The translations under genes were made by a program, and so were the position numbers. The notes beneath the pieces were generated by a model. That model was not told the origin of the DNA, did not search any database, and saw nothing but the letters and a program-made list of their open reading frames with translations. Below, piece after piece: positions 1 to 7,592 of a DNA stretch of 10,350 nucleotides. The DNA is taken from assembly GCA_001839685.1 (NCBI GenBank), contig MLAK01000121.1, positions 1 to 10,350 on the forward strand. Direction: 5' to 3'. Source of the stretch: Tritrichomonas foetus (Eukaryota > Parabasalia > Tritrichomonadida > Tritrichomonadidae). Each line of letters opens with the position of its first letter. Position 1 is the first letter of the stretch.

Positions 1-91
1 TACTATAACTTTTTAAATCCCTATTTTGATGATTTTATTGAATAATTTTATATCAAAAAGTGGAAAATCCATTTTTTTGGAAAATTATGAT

Positions 92-129
92 TTTATCGTC
101 CTAAGAAATCGTCAGTTAAGAACGATAAA
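92..129 (+). promoter_or_regulatory. Cluster of three ACGAT-core (Myb-type) elements upstream of the CXC gene
   Basis: Three copies of the core ACGAT/ATCGT lie within 38 bases, ending about 20 bases before the ATG at 151: TATCGTC at 94-100, ATCGTCA at 108-114 and AACGATA at 121-127. The outer two form a perfect 8-bp inverted repeat (TTTATCGT at 92-99, ACGATAAA at 122-129). The first two also sit in a loose direct repeat, ATCGTC followed by TAAG. In Trichomonas vaginalis, Myb proteins bind elements of this type (TATCGT and AACGAT forms, described at the ap65-1 promoter). That this cluster is a promoter is my inference. No clear trichomonad initiator (TCAYTW) is visible here; the nearest is an imperfect TCAGTT at 112-117. 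Confidence 0.45.
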
Positions 130-150
130 CTCTATAGGCTAAATTTTTTG

Positions 151-702
151 ATGTCTCAACAAGAAGCGCCATCACAACCAATTCCATCACAAATAAATCC
201 AAAAGAAGAAGAGACACATCTTTGCAATTGCGACTCTGATTGTCTTCATTTAAATTGTCCGTGCTTTAGAAGGGGCCGATATTGTGATTCGACTTGTAAA
301 TGCCCAAATTGTAAAAATAACGAAACTCACGCAGCCGAACGGTTAGAAGCAATAGAACAAATATTGACAAAAGATCCAATGGCATTTACAGCTGAAGAGA
401 CTCTAAACCAGGAAGAATGCGCCTCGATATGTAATTTCGCAATGTTAACTTCATCAGTCGACGCAGAGCCTTTCAAAGTGACTCCTAGAGATTCGCCGCT
501 CTCCCGCCTTCTCCATTCAGATGTTATTAATCAAGCGATTCGAACAGTCATGTCAGCCGCCAACGACGACCTGAAATCAGCAACATCAGAAAATTTTGAG
601 GAGCATGCTGAAAATAGCGTCTCCAAAGAATTCGAAAATGTTCTGCAGACCATTGTTAATCATGTTAAACCAGCAACTGTCACAAACGATCAGACGATGT
701 AG
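151..702 (+). CDS. Single-CXC-domain LIN54/tesmin-like DNA-binding protein (183 aa)
   Basis: Likely a nuclear DNA-binding protein of the LIN54/tesmin/TSO1 family; LIN54 is the DNA-binding subunit of the MuvB/DREAM cell-cycle transcription complex. Residues 25-54 hold nine cysteines (25, 27, 31, 36, 38, 45, 49, 51, 54), spaced C-x-C-x3-C-x4-C-x-C-x6-C-x3-C-x-C-x2-C. This is the three-zinc CXC signature, but the first gap is x3 where x4 is usual. A conserved post-CXC helix follows (about 60-80, ending DPMAF). Residues 122-173 resemble the C-terminal helix-coil-helix of LIN54. Typical relatives have two CXC domains; only one is present here. Its basic start is replaced by acidic CNCDSDC, and Asn35 sits where LIN54 has a minor-groove tyrosine. 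The start is the ATG at 151; the frame opens three bases earlier at TTG, which is unlikely to be used. It ends with TAG. Family call fairly sure, DNA binding uncertain. Confidence 0.82.
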   Translation: MSQQEAPSQPIPSQINPKEEETHLCNCDSDCLHLNCPCFRRGRYCDSTCKCPNCKNNETHAAERLEAIEQILTKDPMAFTAEETLNQEECASICNFAMLTSSVDAEPFKVTPRDSPLSRLLHSDVINQAIRTVMSAANDDLKSATSENFEEHAENSVSKEFENVLQTIVNHVKPATVTNDQTM

Positions 703-868
703 TTGCATCAAAATGCATATGTAATTTAACCGGGAATGAAGTTAAAATTATATTAATTAATTTTATTTATTATAATAAAAAGCAATGAATTACCCAATCC
801 ACTGTTATTTTTTCCTATTTCGATTCAATTTTCGGTTCTCCATCTGGTTCATTCAAAAAGTTCCATGC

Positions 869-888
869 GTTAACAAAGTGTTGTTAAC
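869..888. repeat. Perfect 8-bp inverted repeat with a 4-base loop
   Basis: GTTAACAA (869-876) is followed by AGTG and its exact reverse complement TTGTTAAC (881-888). Each arm contains the palindrome GTTAAC. The stem has only two G-C pairs per arm, so an RNA hairpin would be weak. It could be a dimeric protein-binding site or chance in AT-rich DNA. It lies about 170 bases after the CXC gene's stop codon. Confidence 0.5.
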
Positions 889-1280
889 TAATGTCGGAAA
901 TAATTAATTTGTCACTTTCGCGGTAATTATTGTGAAAATTTAGGAAATTATTAGAATGAATACTCTCCAAATCATTAAAATTTGCTAGTTTTAAGCATTT
1001 AATTAAGTAATAAATAAAGAATTCCTTATCTAGTCATCTGAATTACATGCTGAAACATAAGTGATATATATAATTAATCATTTATTTGTGCCTCTTAAAT
1101 AAACAAATATATAAATCAGAGCTCATGGAATTTTTCACTAGTCTATTTTCACAACAATTATTATTCATTAATATTCCATGATTAAAAATTATGCTATATA
1201 AAGAGAAAAACATCAGAAGACAGAATTTCTAATAATAAACATGTGAAAAGGATCTTGAAAAATTGTTTTTGAAAATGGCA

Positions 1281-1287
1281 AACGATA
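1281..1287 (+). promoter_or_regulatory. AACGATA element upstream of the pseudokinase gene
   Basis: AACGATA carries the same ACGAT core as the cluster at 92-129 and lies 71 bases before the ATG at 1358. It resembles T. vaginalis Myb recognition elements. A single copy could be chance in a region of this size, so the support is its recurrence upstream of the other genes. Confidence 0.3.
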
Positions 1288-1357
1288 TTCTAATAACATC
1301 ATTAATATTTTGCCGTATTTTCATATAACATGTCCAAAATTTGCAAAAATAATAATC

Positions 1358-3136
1358 ATGAGCTTTGCTGGAATCAGTCGTTGTACAGTATATGATGATT
1401 TATTTACAAAATTAGTTTCTCTACCTCAAGAAGATAAAAATGAATCAAAACTAGATCACATGAAAAATAATTTTTTTTCATCTATTTATTTTAATTCTGA
1501 AGGTCAGGTTGTCCAAAAAATCCGAGTTTTTGATTATCAGGAATATGAAGAGGATGAAAGTGATGAGAGTTTTGCTCATTTGAAAAGAAAAAGCATTGAG
1601 AGACAAAAAGTGTTCTTTGATGCAGTTTTTGAACAATACATTTGTAGTCATCCGTGTGTGGTTCCTCTTCTTGGATGGAGCTTATATAATTCTTCCATGG
1701 ACGATTCATTAGCAATTATAACTGATTATTATGAAACCAATTTATATGAATATATGAAAACTTGGGTAGATAAAAAGAATTTTGATCCAACAAATGCTGC
1801 TGTTATTTTATATGGAATTTGTCGTGGTTGTGATTATATCATAAAGAATGGTTATTCAATTCATAATAACATGAATTCTTCAATTGTCAGTCTAACACCC
1901 AAAAACATATTTCTCAAAAAAAGCGAGTTTGCGAACACTCAAATCTATATTCCATTCATTGCTGATCTTGGATTTTTACCTCACGTTAATGTTCAAGATT
2001 CTTCGTTTTTAATACCAGATGAACTCAAAGAAACAGATGATCCTCGCATCATTCAATTCATTGTTGGCTTGTATTATCTTTTCATATTTTCACCATCATC
2101 TCAAAATCATATCAGAAAGAAGAAAATTCCAGACCAAAATCATTTGAAATCAAAAGTGAAAAAATTCTTCGGATTTACATCTGACATTAATTTTGAGATA
2201 GAGGAAAATTTTATGAATAATTATCATGTTTTTCGAAATCAAAAGAAGTTTTTTACATTTGATGGTCAAGCTGATGTTTCTGTATTTGATAGCTACGTCA
2301 CTTTTATCAATAACAGTTTAAAACAACAGCCAGTGAATGATCCAAAAGAGAACAATTATGATCATTTTTGGAAATCATATGAAGATAATCTCAATTTTTC
2401 AGAAATTAATAGCTTACTTGATAAACAGAAAGAGTCTCAAGATCAATTAGCTATCATGTATGGTTCTGGACTAATTGGTAGTCCTAATTTTTGTAATGCT
2501 GCTTATTATGCAGCAAAAGCCAGTGATTACAGCAAATATAGCTCTGTTTCATTTCTAAGAAAATTCCCTAATTGTCAGTATTCAGAAGCAGAAAAACTAT
2601 TTCATGAAGCAGAAGTACTCGAAGGAAATGCCTATTCTTATAAAAATGACCTATTAAATAGCGTTATTAAAATGGCAGCTGACAAATATTATAAATCTGC
2701 GCAGCTTGGTTATATTCCAGCAAGAACCAAGTTAGCAGTACTTCTTTTGAATTCAAATGATTTCAAAAACTCTGATAAGAAAATCGAAAAGGAAGATAAA
2801 GTAATTGACACATTATTAAAGCCTGCAGCAGAAACTGATCCTCAAGCTATGTATGAACTTGGAATGATTTATAAAAGAAGATGTGATTATCATCAAGCGG
2901 CGAACTTTTTTATTCAGGCATATGAAAATAATTATATTGATGCAGCTTTCCAACTTGCTTGCACACTTACAATGCTTGAACCCCCAAGTGAAGAAAACCA
3001 AAACTATTACTTAAATCAAGCTAGAAATGTTTTTCAATTTGCTTCTAAACAATTAAATGACGAAGTTGCTGAAGAAAACTGTAAAGAAATTGATCGTTTT
3101 TTGGCTGTAAAGCAAAGCATGATTAATAAAAAATAA
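1358..3136 (+). CDS. Pseudokinase with C-terminal Sel1/TPR-like repeats (592 aa)
   Basis: Probably a cytosolic scaffold or signalling protein. Residues about 48-250 follow the kinase fold: a VVPLLG strand segment, a helix (YGICRGCDYIIKNGYSIH), a catalytic-loop equivalent IVSLTPKN (176-183), and IADLG (201-205) in place of DFG. Against HRDLKPxN, the catalytic Asp is Ser178 and the Lys is Thr180. Asn183 and the DLG Asp203 remain, so nucleotide might bind but phosphotransfer is unlikely. No glycine-rich loop is evident. Residues about 360-592 contain Sel1/TPR-type helical repeats, such as QLAIMYGSG (364-372), KYYKSAQLG and AMYELGMIYKR. These usually bind partner proteins. The start is the ATG at 1358; the frame runs 16 codons further upstream without an ATG. 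The stop is TAA within TAAA. The gene converges on the TRAPP-like gene. The fold assignment is from motifs only. Confidence 0.75.
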   Translation: MSFAGISRCTVYDDLFTKLVSLPQEDKNESKLDHMKNNFFSSIYFNSEGQVVQKIRVFDYQEYEEDESDESFAHLKRKSIERQKVFFDAVFEQYICSHPCVVPLLGWSLYNSSMDDSLAIITDYYETNLYEYMKTWVDKKNFDPTNAAVILYGICRGCDYIIKNGYSIHNNMNSSIVSLTPKNIFLKKSEFANTQIYIPFIADLGFLPHVNVQDSSFLIPDELKETDDPRIIQFIVGLYYLFIFSPSSQNHIRKKKIPDQNHLKSKVKKFFGFTSDINFEIEENFMNNYHVFRNQKKFFTFDGQADVSVFDSYVTFINNSLKQQPVNDPKENNYDHFWKSYEDNLNFSEINSLLDKQKESQDQLAIMYGSGLIGSPNFCNAAYYAAKASDYSKYSSVSFLRKFPNCQYSEAEKLFHEAEVLEGNAYSYKNDLLNSVIKMAADKYYKSAQLGYIPARTKLAVLLLNSNDFKNSDKKIEKEDKVIDTLLKPAAETDPQAMYELGMIYKRRCDYHQAANFFIQAYENNYIDAAFQLACTLTMLEPPSEENQNYYLNQARNVFQFASKQLNDEVAEENCKEIDRFLAVKQSMINKK

Positions 3137-3137
3137 A
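3134..3137 (+). terminator. TAAA overlapping the stop codon, probable poly(A) signal
   Basis: The TAA stop of the pseudokinase gene is followed by A, giving TAAA. In trichomonads TAAA acts as the poly(A) signal and often includes the stop codon itself. The assignment rests on that convention and on the same arrangement at two other genes here; no transcript evidence is available. Confidence 0.45.
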
Positions 3138-3343
3138 CCAATGATATTTTCATGGAAATATAACATTTATTTTCATTTGAACTTGCTAAACTTGTTGTTG
3201 TCATTCGTATTATTTAATTAATTATTTATCAGCCATATTCGATTTCTCATAATCATATATTATAGAAGATAAATTTAAAGACTAATTTTAAAGCAAACAT
3301 TTCTATTTTATTCATAAATAAAGATTAAAGGAGAGGAAAAAAG

Positions 3344-4465
3344 TTATTGTTGTGGTTTTTCAACAGAGAGGCAAATTGGAAACATTGGATAAATAGAATC
3401 TTCACCATCTTCGGCCCATATCTTTAGTTTATGTTCTCCAATGCACAAAGGAATAAATCCAAACTCAATCGACTTTGCTTCAAAACCGCCTTGGAAGTCA
3501 ATTTCCTGTCTTTTTGTCATTGGCTGAATTTTTCCACTTCCGAAACAAAGATCCACTTTTCTTGGTTCATTTTTCATATTCGTTATTCTCAATGGTATTG
3601 ATGAAGGTTTTAACAACTCGCATTTTACCATTGGTGCTGAAATTACAAGATCTGATTTTTGTTTTCCAACATTGAATGGAAAAGTTGCAACATATTCAAT
3701 TTCTGACGCTTTCCAAGAAATCGAAAACGAAAGTGGCATTTTTGAAACACGAATGGCACCTTCGTCTGATAATGGCTTAAGTGTAAAAGCAACTGAAGCA
3801 ACATCACCATTAGATAAAGTGTATGATGAATCTGCCGTTTTAATGATGGCAATTGATTTTGAAAAAAGTTGCTCATCTTCAGCCGATTCATTAAACTTCA
3901 AATTGGCTGCTGAAATTGGAATGTTTTCTTTCCAATTTTCTGGAATATTACATTTAATGCTTAATAGGACAATAATCGATTGTGGAGTGAGGTGCTTGCT
4001 CCAGGTGACTATAAATGGCTGTAGAGAATAGCATTCAAGTTGGGTAACCGGCGTTGTGTTTCTTAAACAAAATGCTGATACGACATATCGACGAGTTGTG
4101 GAATTTGGAACCTGAATTCGAACAGGAAAATACATCCGGCCATCGTCCACTTTGATTGTTGAAAGATTCGGTAAATGTTTTTTGGTCGACATTGATGACA
4201 GCGAAAGGAATCGTTGTCGTCGTTTAAACTGAGGCGTGTGTTCTGCGTCTGTCACTGTGCAATAAAAGGAAAATTCATCGAGACTGGTAATGCAACGGCC
4301 CATTTCGACGAATATAATCAACTTTTCGCCAGGAACAAGCCAATCACGTGTTTCGAGGTTTGCAACGTCCTTTATTTCGTCTGGAATCGAAAGTGGGATA
4401 ATGATTTTGAACGGTATATCTCGAGTAAGCTCAAGATTTATCCAATGCTGTGAGGATAAATCCAT
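3344..4465 (-). CDS. TRAPPC13/Trs65-like trafficking protein, beta-sandwich type (373 aa)
   Basis: Best reading is a TRAPP-complex accessory subunit of the TRAPPC13/Trs65 (DUF974) type, which acts in ER-Golgi or Golgi vesicle tethering. There is no catalytic motif, signal peptide or membrane segment. The protein is predicted to be mostly beta-strand, in about three Ig-like modules (roughly 40-150, 150-260, 270-370). Features that match my recollection of TRAPPC13 are a junction strand before SLQPFIV (147-153), the FTLKPL strand (227-232), SISWKASE (248-255) leading into a hydrophobic strand, and a last module with a GEHKLKIW strand (343-350). TRAPPC11 C-termini share this fold, so that subunit is the main alternative. 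Length is close to human TRAPPC13 (about 417 aa). The ATG at 4465 is clear. G+C and CpG are higher than in neighbouring genes. It ends with TAA; the first downstream TAAA is about 35 bases on. It is divergent from the ubiquitin-like gene. Confidence 0.5.
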   Translation of the reverse strand: MDLSSQHWINLELTRDIPFKIIIPLSIPDEIKDVANLETRDWLVPGEKLIIFVEMGRCITSLDEFSFYCTVTDAEHTPQFKRRQRFLSLSSMSTKKHLPNLSTIKVDDGRMYFPVRIQVPNSTTRRYVVSAFCLRNTTPVTQLECYSLQPFIVTWSKHLTPQSIIVLLSIKCNIPENWKENIPISAANLKFNESAEDEQLFSKSIAIIKTADSSYTLSNGDVASVAFTLKPLSDEGAIRVSKMPLSFSISWKASEIEYVATFPFNVGKQKSDLVISAPMVKCELLKPSSIPLRITNMKNEPRKVDLCFGSGKIQPMTKRQEIDFQGGFEAKSIEFGFIPLCIGEHKLKIWAEDGEDSIYPMFPICLSVEKPQQ

Positions 4466-4771
4466 CTTTATTATTCTTGTTAATTTCTTTCAAATATTTC
4501 AATAGTTTCAAGATTATCTTTTGATTATTTGAAAAATGACAAAAAAATCGTCATGAAGAATCAATTCACTTGATATTTGTTCAAATTCAAGGTTAAAAAA
4601 GATATTTTTTTTTTCTTTATCTATATGGTCTGTCTTCAGAATTCATGTCCAGATAAATGCAGAAAAAGTGTGCATCAGAATGGTGAAACATTTTATCGGC
4701 TTGTTAAAATTGACCTTGCGAATAACGATTTTAAGTTTTTCCTATTTTTGTCAGGAAAATTTTTCTGATTC
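4466..4771. promoter_or_regulatory. Divergent promoter region between the TRAPP-like and ubiquitin-like genes
   Basis: These 306 bases must hold the upstream signals of both flanking genes. Two ACGAT-core elements are visible. One is ATCGTCA at 4547-4553, which reads TGACGAT toward the minus-strand gene, about 80 bases before its ATG; it lies in a small inverted repeat (ATGAC at 4536-4540, GTCAT at 4550-4554). The other is TAACGAT at 4723-4729, 43 bases before the ATG at 4772. A 47-codon ORF (4625-4768) is in frame with the downstream gene and ends in TGA three bases before its ATG; its composition is not protein-like and I do not call it a gene. No clear initiator was found. Confidence 0.4.
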
Positions 4772-7006
4772 ATGAGTGTCAAGGTTTACTTTAGGCAGAC
4801 AAACTTTAATATCGATTTCAGACTCGAAGAAGGGAAAAATACAGTTAAAGACCTAAAAAACTTTCTCGCAGATGTGAAAAATTTCACAGACGTCCAAATC
4901 TACGGCGATATCCACATTCAACCCGACGATTTAAAAATAAAAGAGGTGGGCAAATATTTGAACTTGAGTGATAACAAAGAAGTTATTAATGCAAAATCCT
5001 ATCGTGTTGAAACCGTTTTTGGAAAAGAATATATTTTTTTGAAATTAATATTCAATAACATTGCAATTGGAAATGAGCATGATAAAGCACAAGAAATTGG
5101 AACAAAAACCCTTCTTTTCCCAGGAAAAACGAATAAAGACGAATTCATTCAGTTTATAAAAAATAAATACAATTTAAGCAATTTTAAAATTAATTCCCAA
5201 AAGAAGAACTTCCAAAATTTATTACAATTAGGTCAAATTGAAATTGTTTCTTCTGATTCCCTTTTGTTACATGTCAAATATATGTATAAAAATCGAAACA
5301 GAGAAACAATCGATCTCTTTACAATTACAGTGAACAAAAAAGCTAATAAAGTCGCAAAAATTAAAGATATTGTTGTGACTGAATTAGCTAGTATTTATCA
5401 TCCAGTGGAAACCAAATATAAGAACAAATTTGATCTATGTATATTAGAGAATAATAAATTTGTAATTTTGAAAGACAAAGATCAAGTATCTGAAGGTGTT
5501 GATTTATATCTTTCGTTTAAGAAAGAGAATTATGAAACTGTTTTTGATAAAAAATATTGTCTGGTTTATTTCACGAAAAGAAGTGCAAAAAAGGAATTAC
5601 AAACATTCCTCGGGAAAATTTACCATATTAAAGATATGCCCAAAAGTAATTATTACTTCAAATATGATAAAAATATGAATATTTCGGGCACTATTTTGGA
5701 CCACGAATACCATTATTCATATGCAGGAATTATTGATTATGATTTCGGTGATGTCTGGGAAGCCAATATAAACAATAAGTTTCCTATTTCAATATTTAAA
5801 GTAACTGCCAAGCAAGAAAATAATATATCACCAGATGATGACATTGATTTAAAGCATGATAATAATACTGATGCTTCCTCTGATTCAACTCATGAGAAAA
5901 ATAATGATAAGAAAAGTGATAAGGGAAGAGATAAAAAGAAAGATTGCCAAATGAAAGAGAAGCAAAAGCAGAGAGGAAAGAAAAAGAAGGAGGGAAAGAA
6001 AAATCAACCTGATATAGACGAAAAAATAGAAGCTAAACAAGGAACCAGTATTAAAACTGAATATAGAAATGGAAATCAAGATGAAAATAAAAAAGAAGAT
6101 AGAAATAGAAAAGAAGATGAAAATATAAAAGAAGATGAAAATATAAAAGAAGATGAAAATAGAAAAGAAGACGGATATAAAAAAGAATCTAAAGCCAGAC
6201 AAAAACATAGAAGCTCACCCAAACGTCATCATAAGTCTCGAGCGAGTCATAATACCTCCCAAGAAGAAAGCTTCCAAGAAGAAGATAATGATGGAGTTGA
6301 ATACATTCCACCTAAATACTATGTCAGCTCAATCTATTTCACTTTTTCTGAATCTGATCATCCCAATACAATTAACCATAAAGAAGTGAATATTCTCACA
6401 ATCGGCGATTTGCGTAGCCATATAAAAAACATATATAATATTAGTCAAATTTCCATAATTTTTAATGGAAGAATTTTATATGATGACATATTAATTGAAA
6501 ACATACCCAATATTAATGAAAACTGTCCATTTGTCATTATTTGCTTAAATAATCCCAAAGACAAGCAGATTCAGTTAAATACTGTAAAAAGTATATCATA
6601 TAATGAAATCTATATATCATTGAAGAACGAAAACAATGAAGAAGACGAAGATACAGAGGTTTACCAACTTAGATTTAGTGCCAATGACACTTACAATGAT
6701 ATTCGAAAAATCCTCAGTGAACAAATTAAAGTGTCCAAAAATAAAATTTTATTGTTTTTAGGGGGTCAAGAAATTACTTACTATGAAGCCCAAATGATAA
6801 CAAACAATAAAACCGTTCTTCCCTTGAAATATGCAATTGCAGAATATTCCGAAGATAGTGATTCAGATAGTGATGACAGTAATTCGGATAGTGATGAAAG
6901 TAGTTCAGATTATGAAGATTCATGTGATGATGATGATATTCTTTATAGAAGTATATCTGTGTCCAAGAATGGAATGGATTACCTTTTCACCGAAATGAAA
7001 AAATAA
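4772..7006 (+). CDS. Multi-ubiquitin-like-fold protein with charged central linker (744 aa)
   Basis: Likely a scaffold or adaptor built from ubiquitin-like folds, not a conjugated modifier: I see no di-glycine terminus. Residues 1-68 look like a ubiquitin-like domain (strand MSVKVYF, helix near 24-36, strand VQIYG). Residues about 178-250 are a weaker candidate. Residues 517-592 are the clearest, with a helix from IGDLRSHIKNIYNI and a strand ISIIFNGRIL that matches ubiquitin's LIFAGKQL, then ENCPFVIICL. Residues 612-690 contain another (helix NDIRKILSEQIKV, strand ILLFLGGQEI). Residues 348-510 are hydrophilic, rich in Lys, Glu, Asp and Asn, and contain a six-copy repeat (437-472). Residues 693-722 are almost entirely Ser, Asp and Glu, suggesting casein-kinase-2 sites. 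The ATG at 4772 starts directly with the first strand. No enzyme motif was seen. The function and partners are unknown. Confidence 0.7.
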   Translation: MSVKVYFRQTNFNIDFRLEEGKNTVKDLKNFLADVKNFTDVQIYGDIHIQPDDLKIKEVGKYLNLSDNKEVINAKSYRVETVFGKEYIFLKLIFNNIAIGNEHDKAQEIGTKTLLFPGKTNKDEFIQFIKNKYNLSNFKINSQKKNFQNLLQLGQIEIVSSDSLLLHVKYMYKNRNRETIDLFTITVNKKANKVAKIKDIVVTELASIYHPVETKYKNKFDLCILENNKFVILKDKDQVSEGVDLYLSFKKENYETVFDKKYCLVYFTKRSAKKELQTFLGKIYHIKDMPKSNYYFKYDKNMNISGTILDHEYHYSYAGIIDYDFGDVWEANINNKFPISIFKVTAKQENNISPDDDIDLKHDNNTDASSDSTHEKNNDKKSDKGRDKKKDCQMKEKQKQRGKKKKEGKKNQPDIDEKIEAKQGTSIKTEYRNGNQDENKKEDRNRKEDENIKEDENIKEDENRKEDGYKKESKARQKHRSSPKRHHKSRASHNTSQEESFQEEDNDGVEYIPPKYYVSSIYFTFSESDHPNTINHKEVNILTIGDLRSHIKNIYNISQISIIFNGRILYDDILIENIPNINENCPFVIICLNNPKDKQIQLNTVKSISYNEIYISLKNENNEEDEDTEVYQLRFSANDTYNDIRKILSEQIKVSKNKILLFLGGQEITYYEAQMITNNKTVLPLKYAIAEYSEDSDSDSDDSNSDSDESSSDYEDSCDDDDILYRSISVSKNGMDYLFTEMKK
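6080..6187 (+). repeat. Six-copy 18-bp tandem repeat encoding D-E-N-x-K-E type hexapeptides
   Basis: Six consecutive 18-base units fill this stretch (6080-6097, 6098-6115, 6116-6133, 6134-6151, 6152-6169, 6170-6187). The consensus is GATGAAAATATAAAAGAA, encoding DENIKE. The third and fourth units are identical; the first, second, fifth and sixth differ at a few bases. The repeat lies inside the charged linker of the ubiquitin-like protein and keeps its frame. Identical central copies suggest recent slippage or unequal exchange, so copy number may vary between strains. On the minus strand the same DNA gives a spurious hydrophobic ORF. Confidence 0.9.
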
Positions 7007-7010
7007 TAAA
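7007..7010 (+). terminator. TAAA directly after the stop codon, probable poly(A) signal
   Basis: The TAA stop of the ubiquitin-like gene (7004-7006) is followed immediately by TAAA. This fits the trichomonad poly(A) signal placed at or just after the stop. Inference from position and convention only. Confidence 0.4.
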
Positions 7011-7465
7011 ATGTTAGCATTTAAAATAAATGAAACCTAATACTGCATGGATTATCTGTATTCGCTAAAATAGGTGTTACAGGCTTTTATGGATATACCA
7101 TTTGATGAACAATTTTTTAACCAAAAAACCGAAAGGGCATTTATGATTCAAAAAAAATTGGAATAATTTTGAGAAATATTATATACCGAATTCTTTGTGA
7201 GTTTGGTGATGATGAAAATTAAAAAATATTGGTGAAATGGGAAGCATGTTATTATCTTGAGTCACAAGACCAATGAATAGATTTCAATAAGAATCTGAAT
7301 TTTTAACAATCATATATTTGCCAAGAAAAGATTGATCCAGAAGAGTCTTTCATTTGATATCATACATTTGATTCGATACATGACTTGTCTGAATAAATCG
7401 TGCTTATACAAAATGATTACTAATATTACTGAAATAAGTAATTGTAGATATCAACACAGAAAATT

Positions 7466-7500
7466 TTATTATTATTATTATTTTATTTATTTATTTATTT
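7466..7500. repeat. AT-only microsatellite, (TTA)n followed by (TTTA)n
   Basis: Five TTA units (7466-7480) are followed by TTTTA, three TTTA units and a final TTT (7481-7500). It lies about 95 bases beyond the 3' end of the kinase gene, in non-coding DNA. It is likely length-variable and prone to slippage. Confidence 0.85.
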
Positions 7501-7592
7501 CTGATTTGGTTTTGATAGGCTGAATTAACATGCTAAATTCATATTATTATATCTTACTTAAAATGATTAATTTGCATAAAACTTAAGAGATT

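Larger units (their letters stand above)
703..1357. other. Intergenic region between the CXC gene and the pseudokinase gene
   Basis: This 655-base AT-rich stretch holds no supported gene. It contains the 3' untranslated region of the CXC gene, with TAAA at 743-746 and 776-779 as possible poly(A) signals, a perfect hairpin at 869-888, and the presumed promoter of the next gene. An AACGATA element lies at 1281-1287. TCATTA at 1299-1304 fits the trichomonad initiator TCAYTW but lies about 57 bases before the ATG, further than usual. A 17-codon ORF (1275-1328), in a different frame, precedes the start codon. No tRNA-like fold or other RNA gene was seen. Confidence 0.6.

Noticed and set aside
785..907. 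A 40-codon ORF with an ATG between the first two genes
   Set aside because: It is short, rich in Phe, without a recognised motif, and overlaps the 869-888 hairpin; expected by chance at this length.
1310..1357. A 16-residue N-terminal extension of the pseudokinase
   Set aside because: It begins at TTG, which is not expected to initiate translation in a eukaryote; the ATG at 1358 is in frame and fits.
3475..4453. Several plus- and minus-strand ORFs overlapping the TRAPP-like gene
   Set aside because: They lie in other frames or antisense to a longer ORF with coherent beta-strand pattern and a clean ATG, and none shows a recognisable domain.
5885..6208. Minus-strand ORF that looks like a hydrophobic Phe/Ile-rich membrane protein
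   Set aside because: It is the antisense of the Lys/Glu-rich linker and 18-bp repeat of the ubiquitin-like gene. AAA/GAA codons read backwards give Phe and Ser, so the hydrophobicity is an artefact.
7077..7260. An IS1595-like transposase fragment in the convergent intergenic DNA
   Set aside because: A few residues looked suggestive, but the order of motifs was wrong and no DDE-type catalytic context could be found.
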